Positions 46,756 to 64,000 of a stretch of 64,000 nucleotides of DNA are shown here, piece after piece. The translations under genes were made by a program, and so were the position numbers. This DNA is from Nocardia rosealba (GTDB taxonomy: Bacteria; Actinomycetota; Actinomycetes; Mycobacteriales; Mycobacteriaceae). The stretch spans positions 372,001 through 436,000 of the forward strand of contig NZ_JAIWNA010000001.1 in the NCBI RefSeq assembly GCF_020216065.1. Direction: 5' to 3'. The notes under the pieces are model-generated. The model was not told where the DNA came from, searched no databases, and saw nothing but the letters and a program-made list of their open reading frames with translations. Numbering within the stretch: position 1 is the stretch's first letter; each line of letters begins with the position of its first letter.

Positions 46756-48162
46756 ATGCGAGGAATGCGCCATGATCGTCTGCCCGACGGCTTCGGGGTA
46801 CGGATCGATCCACGGGTACGCGCATTTTCCGGGGGTCGGATCCTGATCGGCGGATCGCCCGCACGGATGCTGCGCCTGGCACCCGAGGCCGCCGAATTGA
46901 TCGGCGACGGGTACCTCGAGGTCACCGATACCAAGTCCGCGATCGTCGCCCGCAGACTCCTCGACTCCGGGGTCGCCAACCCGCGACCCCGGCTGCTGCC
47001 CTCTCCCGACGACGTCACGGTCGTCGTCCCGCTCTACAACAACGCCGACGGACTCGTGCGGCTGCTCGGCTCGCTGCGCGGACACAATGTGATCGTCGTC
47101 GACGACGGTTCCGACGAACCGGTGCGTATCCCGCCCCGGTCGGGGCGCGGTCAGGTGACGGTGCTGCGCCACGAGCGCCCACTCGGCCCGGCCGCCGCCC
47201 GAAATGCCGGGTTACGCGCGGCGTCAACCGGTTTCGTCGCGTTCCTCGACTCCGATGTGGTGCCGCGCAGCGGCTGGCTCGAGGTGATGCTCGGGCATTT
47301 CAGCGATCCGCAGGTGGCGCTGGTCGCGCCGCGCATCGTCGCCCTGGATTCGGAGTCCAACGCTCTGGCCCGCTACGAACACACCCGCTCCTCGCTGGAT
47401 CTGGGCAGGCGCGAGGCCGCGGTGCACGCACGCGGCATCGTGTCGTACGTGCCGAGCGCGGCATTGCTGGCCCGGCGCGCGGCACTGCTCGGTGAGGGTG
47501 GTTTCGACGAATCCATGCAGGTGGCCGAGGATGTCGACCTGTGCTGGCGGCTCGAGCGGGCAGGTTGGCGCTTGCGCTACGAACCGGCCGCCCACGTCGC
47601 CCACGATCACCGGGTCGAGTTCCGGGCCTGGTTCACCCGAAAGCTGTTCTACGGCACGGGCGCCGCGCCGCTGGGCAAGCGGCACGGGGAGATGGTCTCG
47701 CCGCTGAGCGTGCCGAAGTGGACGGTGCTGGCCGCGATCCTGTTCGCCACCATGTCGAAATGGGGGCTGCTCGGCGGGCTGGTCACCTTGGCGACGGCGC
47801 TCATCCGGATGCGTCGGGTGTTCGCCGAACTCGATAATCCCACCCGCATCGCGGCGGTGTATCTGGCGCGCGGATTCTTCGCCGGACTCTGGCGACTGGC
47901 TTCGGCGATGTGTCGTGACTATTGGCCGGTGACGCTGCTCGCGGTGCTCGCGTCGAAGCGGATCAGGAAGATCGCGGTCACCATGGCACTGGCCGACGGA
48001 CTGGCCGATTGGTTCACCCATCGCGATTCCGGTGGCCTCGATCCGCTGCGCTATGTGGCCTACAAGCGGCTCGACGATGTCGCGTACGGGACCGGGCTGT
48101 GGCTCGGCGTCATCCGGGCACGCAGCTTCGAGGCGTTGAAGCCGCACGTTCCGCCGAACTGA
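46756..48162 (+). CDS. mftF: Mycofactocin glycosyltransferase MftF
   Basis: Protein of 468 residues. After [14 protein letters not shown], a GT2 glycosyltransferase domain holds [33 protein letters not shown] (the DxD-type metal site) and [15 protein letters not shown]; the C-terminal third has hydrophobic helices. MftF adds a beta-1,4-glucan tail to premycofactocin. Start uncertain: ATG 46726, 46729, 46756 or 46765 are in frame; I took 46756. It follows the fused maturase after 134 bases, where mftD and mftE would normally lie. Confidence 0.93.
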   Translation: MRGMRHDRLPDGFGVRIDPRVRAFSGGRILIGGSPARMLRLAPEAAELIGDGYLEVTDTKSAIVARRLLDSGVANPRPRLLPSPDDVTVVVPLYNNADGLVRLLGSLRGHNVIVVDDGSDEPVRIPPRSGRGQVTVLRHERPLGPAAARNAGLRAASTGFVAFLDSDVVPRSGWLEVMLGHFSDPQVALVAPRIVALDSESNALARYEHTRSSLDLGRREAAVHARGIVSYVPSAALLARRAALLGEGGFDESMQVAEDVDLCWRLERAGWRLRYEPAAHVAHDHRVEFRAWFTRKLFYGTGAAPLGKRHGEMVSPLSVPKWTVLAAILFATMSKWGLLGGLVTLATALIRMRRVFAELDNPTRIAAVYLARGFFAGLWRLASAMCRDYWPVTLLAVLASKRIRKIAVTMALADGLADWFTHRDSGGLDPLRYVAYKRLDDVAYGTGLWLGVIRARSFEALKPHVPPN

Positions 48163-48172
48163 GCTGTCCGCG

Positions 48173-49552
48173 TTGCCGAACACTCTGGTGGTCGGGGCCG
48201 GTTCGGCGGGGTGTGTGCTCGCGGCTCGGCTCAGTGACGACCCGGCCCACACGGTGCTGGTGCTCGAGGCTGGACAGGTGTGGCCCGCAACCGCCGACAT
48301 TCCCGCCGAACTGCTCGACCCCGGCCATCTCCCGGTCGGGCCGGAGTCTGCGGTGCTCTGGCGCTACGCGGGAAACCTGGTGCGTGGCAAGCTGATCGGT
48401 GGTTCCGGGGCGATCAACGGCAGCTATTTCATCCGACCGCCCGCCGCGGGCTTCACGGACTGGAACAGCGAGCGATGGACCTTCGACACGCTGCTGCCGT
48501 TCTTCCGGGGCCTGGAGAACGACCTGGATCACGGAACCGACCCCGGCCACGGCACCGACGGTCCGATCCCGGTCGTCCGGACCACCGATCCCACTCCGTT
48601 CAGCGCCGAATTCGCCGAACGCTGCGCCGCAGCCGGATTGCGCGAGGTCGCCGACCTCAACGCGCTCGACGCACCGGACGGCTTCGGACGGGTACCACTC
48701 GCGATCTCGGGAAATCGGCGCGCCGGACCTGGCATCACCCATCTCTACCCGGTCCTCGACCGGCCCAACCTCACCGTTGTCGGGGAGACGACGGTGACGC
48801 GCCTGGTCATCGAAGGCAGCCGGGCCGTCGGTGTGGAATGGGTGCGCGGCCGCGAATACGGACGCACCGACGCCGACCGGATCGTGCTCTGCGCTGGCGC
48901 CGTGGAATCGGCCGCACTGCTGTTGCGCTCGGGCGTCGGACCCGAGCGGCAACTACGCGCACTCGGCATTCCGGTGGTCCGGCCCGCCCCCGTCGGGACG
49001 TGGTGCACCGACCACCCCGAGGTGGGCGTCGAGTTCCCCGGTCCCGAACCGGCCGTGTCGGCCGTCGCCCTCGAGTACGTGCTCGAACACGGCGACCTCG
49101 AATTCCGCCCGTACACACCAGCCTTCACACCCGGCCTGCGCAGGCTCGGGGTGGCGCACATGCGGCCGACCGGCGCCGCCGAACTGACATTGCGTTCGGC
49201 CGACCCCACCGTGCCCGCCCACATCGATCAGAGCCGGCTGCTCACCGCGGCGGACCGGGCAAACCTGCGCGCGGGCGTGGAGCTGGCGTGCGAACTGTTC
49301 GACCTGAGGTTCGGCCCCGTCGACGACCACTGGCTACGTGCCAATAGTGGGACGTCCCAGCATCTGTCCGGCACCTGCCGGATGGGTCCGGCGAACGACG
49401 AGCAATCGGTCGTCGACGAGCTCGGCCGCGTGCACGGAATCGAAGGATTGAGAATCGCCGACCTTTCAGTCGTCCCGGTGCCGCTGACGCGCGGTCCACA
49501 GGCCACGGTAGTGACGCTCGCCGCAGCCATAGCGGCGTGCTACACGGTGTGA
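48173..49552 (+). CDS. mftG: Mycofactocin-associated GMC oxidoreductase MftG
   Basis: FAD protein of 459 residues in the glucose-methanol-choline family: VVGAGSAGCVLAARLSDDP for FAD, GKLIGGSGAINGSYFIRP, and the C-terminal SQHLSGTCRMG with the catalytic His. MftG re-oxidises mycofactocinol and links it to the respiratory chain in mycobacteria. It starts with TTG 10 bases after mftF, with no better start nearby. It completes the locus. Confidence 0.92.
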   Translation: MPNTLVVGAGSAGCVLAARLSDDPAHTVLVLEAGQVWPATADIPAELLDPGHLPVGPESAVLWRYAGNLVRGKLIGGSGAINGSYFIRPPAAGFTDWNSERWTFDTLLPFFRGLENDLDHGTDPGHGTDGPIPVVRTTDPTPFSAEFAERCAAAGLREVADLNALDAPDGFGRVPLAISGNRRAGPGITHLYPVLDRPNLTVVGETTVTRLVIEGSRAVGVEWVRGREYGRTDADRIVLCAGAVESAALLLRSGVGPERQLRALGIPVVRPAPVGTWCTDHPEVGVEFPGPEPAVSAVALEYVLEHGDLEFRPYTPAFTPGLRRLGVAHMRPTGAAELTLRSADPTVPAHIDQSRLLTAADRANLRAGVELACELFDLRFGPVDDHWLRANSGTSQHLSGTCRMGPANDEQSVVDELGRVHGIEGLRIADLSVVPVPLTRGPQATVVTLAAAIAACYTV

Positions 49553-49582
49553 CGGAGTGACATCCGCTAGCACAATGTGACC

Positions 49583-49599
49583 TGCGGGACAAACCCGCA
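49583..49599. promoter_or_regulatory. Inverted repeat between mftG and the GAF regulator
   Basis: TGCGGG and CCCGCA with a 5-base centre, 59 bases upstream of the regulator start. It could be an operator for that regulator or a weak terminator for mftG. Confidence 0.35.
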
Positions 49600-49657
49600 C
49601 TTCTGGCGTTTGGCCCGATAACTGCCCGGTACAGTTTGTAGCGGGAAAGAAAGGCAA

Positions 49658-51028
49658 ATGGTCAGCAATCTTGCAGGTGGGCGGCCCCCACGGCAGGCTA
49701 CGGAGGCGGGCGCTCAGCTCGGTGCTCTGGAAGCCTATGCCGCACAGGCCCATGGTTTTCTCAGTGCCGGTGGTGAACAGCTGACCCAGCTGGCCGGTCT
49801 GTTGCGTCCGCTCGTTCTCGAGTCCTGGTTACGCAGCGTACGCGGTGGGATCGATCCCACCGATATGGTCGACGGTCGCGGTCTGCGCGGTGCCGACCTG
49901 GTGCGGTATCGCGATGCCCACCCTATCGCCGCCCTCATGCCGTTGATCGACAAACTGCTGGTCCAGGACGCGGCGCGGGCGGGACTCATCGTCACCGTCG
50001 CCGACCAGTTCGGCCGGGTGCTCTGCGTGCACGGTCATCCCGACCAGGTCGCCGCGGCCGCCGAGATCGGCCTGCGCGAAGGCGACGACCTCAGCGAACG
50101 GCGCATCGGCACCAATGCCGTCGGCCTCGTCGTGCGCACCGGCCGAGCCACCTGGATCCACGGACCCGAGCACTTCCTGCATCGCATGCACCAGATCACC
50201 GGTGCGGCGGCACCCGTGCACGAGCCGGACGGCAGGCTCGTCGGGGTGTTGATGATTGCCGGCGGGATGCGGGTGGCCAAGCCGGAAATCCTCGCCCTGG
50301 TCAAGGCCGCCGCCACCGCCGCCGAGATGGATCTGGTGCTGCGAGCCATGCGGGCGGGCCGAGGCGAAACCACCTCGGTACGCGGAAGCGATCCGGCAAC
50401 CGAACCCGAAAAGGCGAGGCTGGCGCTCGATGTGCTCGGGCTGGGGCAGCCGCACTTGAGCGTGGCGGGGGAGCGGGTACCGCTGTCGCAACGTCATGCC
50501 GAGATCCTGCTGTTGCTCACCGAACATCCCGAGGGTCTGGGTTCGGATCATCTCGCGCTGCTGCTCGACGACACCGATCTGGACAACGGCACGATCCGCG
50601 CCGCCATGTCCCGGTTGCGCGCGGTGGTCGGCGCGACGGTCGTCGCCTCGCGCCCATACCGTTTGCAGGTGCATGTCGCAACCGATGTGGAGGCGCTGCG
50701 GGCCGCGCTGGATTCCGGTGATATCGAATCCGCATTACGGTTGTACGCCGGTCCGGTGTTGCCGCGTTCCTCGGCGCCGGGCATCTGCGACCTCCGTGAC
50801 GAGTTGCGGGTGCGGTTGCGTACCGCGGTGCTCGCCTCGGCCGACCCGGCCGTGCTGCGCCGGTGGACCGCGGGTCAGGAGGGGCGCGACGATGCCGCGG
50901 CCTGGGCCGCCTATCGGGCGACCGTCGATCGCGATTCACCCCTGTATGCGCAGATCGAAGCCAAGATCCGGGTGCTCGATCGGCGCCTCGGTGCCGATGC
51001 AACGCAGATGCAACGTTTCGGCTCCTAG
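49658..51028 (+). CDS. GAF-domain transcriptional regulator with C-terminal winged helix
   Basis: Protein of 456 residues. The N-terminal half is a GAF-type sensor (LIVTVADQFGRVLCVHGH...ISERRIGTNAVGLVVRTGRATWIHGPEHFLHRMHQITGAAAPVHEPDGRLVGVLMIAG). The C-terminal half holds a winged helix (SQRHAEILLLLTEHPEGLGSDHLALLLDDTDLDNGTIRAAMSRLRAVVG) and a BTAD-like helical end. Relatives sit near aldehyde or alcohol dehydrogenase genes and activate them. Its place after the mycofactocin locus suggests alcohol-related control, but it could equally serve the NRPS. GGGAAAGAAAGG precedes the ATG. Confidence 0.8.
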   Translation: MVSNLAGGRPPRQATEAGAQLGALEAYAAQAHGFLSAGGEQLTQLAGLLRPLVLESWLRSVRGGIDPTDMVDGRGLRGADLVRYRDAHPIAALMPLIDKLLVQDAARAGLIVTVADQFGRVLCVHGHPDQVAAAAEIGLREGDDLSERRIGTNAVGLVVRTGRATWIHGPEHFLHRMHQITGAAAPVHEPDGRLVGVLMIAGGMRVAKPEILALVKAAATAAEMDLVLRAMRAGRGETTSVRGSDPATEPEKARLALDVLGLGQPHLSVAGERVPLSQRHAEILLLLTEHPEGLGSDHLALLLDDTDLDNGTIRAAMSRLRAVVGATVVASRPYRLQVHVATDVEALRAALDSGDIESALRLYAGPVLPRSSAPGICDLRDELRVRLRTAVLASADPAVLRRWTAGQEGRDDAAAWAAYRATVDRDSPLYAQIEAKIRVLDRRLGADATQMQRFGS

Positions 51029-51461
51029 TCTCCCGTTCTGAAAGTGTGCTAGCTCACATATCCGTGGCCGATGTGTTGGAGCGCACACTCATGGCCAGGT
51101 CGTGCCCAGCTTCGGAAACGGACTGGACGCCCGTCTGACTTTTTTATCGGAATAAGTTCCTTTTTATTAACTGAACGCCTAGTGTCGGCACTGCATGGAC
51201 AGGCGCCATGTGATGTAGGCGACATTGGAGGAACGATCAAAAGCTAGACCAACAGCGGCCGACGATCTGTCCGCCGCCGCAGGCGGTCCGTGACGGATCG
51301 CCGCTCTCGTCCACATGATCTGTCGGGGATCTGCGCGGATGTGGCGTTGTGCCCATCGCGCTCTTGGCCGGACCTATCGGCGACCACGAGGTACCTCAGG
51401 TGTCTTCGTGCTGCCCGAAAACGTTCGGACTGCTGTTTTTTCGCGATACGAGGAGGCTCTG
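51029..51461. other. 433-base region upstream of the NRPS, no gene seen
   Basis: No credible coding frame. The middle (51140-51170) is unusually AT-rich, TTTTTTATCGGAATAAG... and CTTTTTATTAAC, unlike anything else nearby, and probably contains the NRPS promoter or an end of acquired DNA. I see no IdeR-type iron box (TTAGG-rich 19-mer), so iron control is not supported. A leading Shine-Dalgarno-like GGAGGAACG at 51226-51234 has no following start codon. Confidence 0.4.

Positions 51462-64000
<12,539 letters not shown>

Noticed and set aside
51029..51461. Iron box upstream of the NRPS
   Set aside because: No TTAGGTTAG-like 19-mer palindrome found by eye, so siderophore regulation cannot be claimed.

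Overview
The window reads as chromosomal DNA of a high-GC actinomycete of the mycolic-acid group, most likely Nocardia or a close relative. The grounds are the codon bias, two DUF3558 lipoproteins, an FprB-type ferredoxin/FNR fusion, F420-type and deazaflavin-type small oxidoreductases, a mycofactocin locus, a KstR-controlled kshB, and the start of a giant NRPS. No rRNA, tRNA, CRISPR array or intact insertion sequence was found.

Layout. 1-1017: visibly lower-GC left end with the 3' part of a DUF4276 gene, decayed sequence and a terminator. 1018-12969: mixed housekeeping and accessory genes (Fic AMP-transferase, EamA exporter with divergent CGNR regulator, FAD monooxygenase with divergent ArsR/SRPBCC pair, GNAT-pirin pair, MerR-aldo/keto reductase pair, VOC protein, SixA phosphatase, FprB). 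12970-17796: acyl-ACP thioesterase-like protein, membrane Ser/Thr kinase, quinone oxidoreductase, winged-helix protein. 17922-23921: one catabolic uptake locus (amidohydrolase, three-gene ABC importer, 2OG-Fe(II) oxygenase, GntR regulator). 24095-27027: Lrp regulator divergent from hpd, then two lipoproteins.

27028-31641: the translation operon rpsL-rpsG-fusA-tuf with promoter, long leader and terminator. Only 2 kb past tuf lies a second, near-canonical EF-G gene (33672-35750). Its leader carries a 10-codon upstream ORF and two strong hairpins, a layout that suggests translation-coupled induction. 35788-43122: small regulators and transporters, a 42-bp tandem repeat block, a racemase and an AlkD-type protein.

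43119-49552: kshB (with a perfect KstR operator), a TetR regulator, and a compact mycofactocin locus mftA-mftBC-mftF-mftG. mftB and mftC are one continuous reading frame here, and mftD and mftE are absent from the locus. 49658-51028 encodes a GAF/winged-helix regulator. From 51462 to the window edge runs a single NRPS frame of at least 4,179 codons with architecture C-A-T-C-A-T-C-A-T-C-A(partial). The specificity codes I extract read Ser, unassigned, Ser, Thr.

Recurring regulatory style: short divergent intergenic regions with inverted repeats over the -10 or start codon, and several promoters that place the transcription start at the ATG (leaderless). The most notable items are the MftB-MftC fusion with missing mftD/mftE, the duplicate EF-G with its leader, and the NRPS with long low-complexity insertions inside two adenylation domains.
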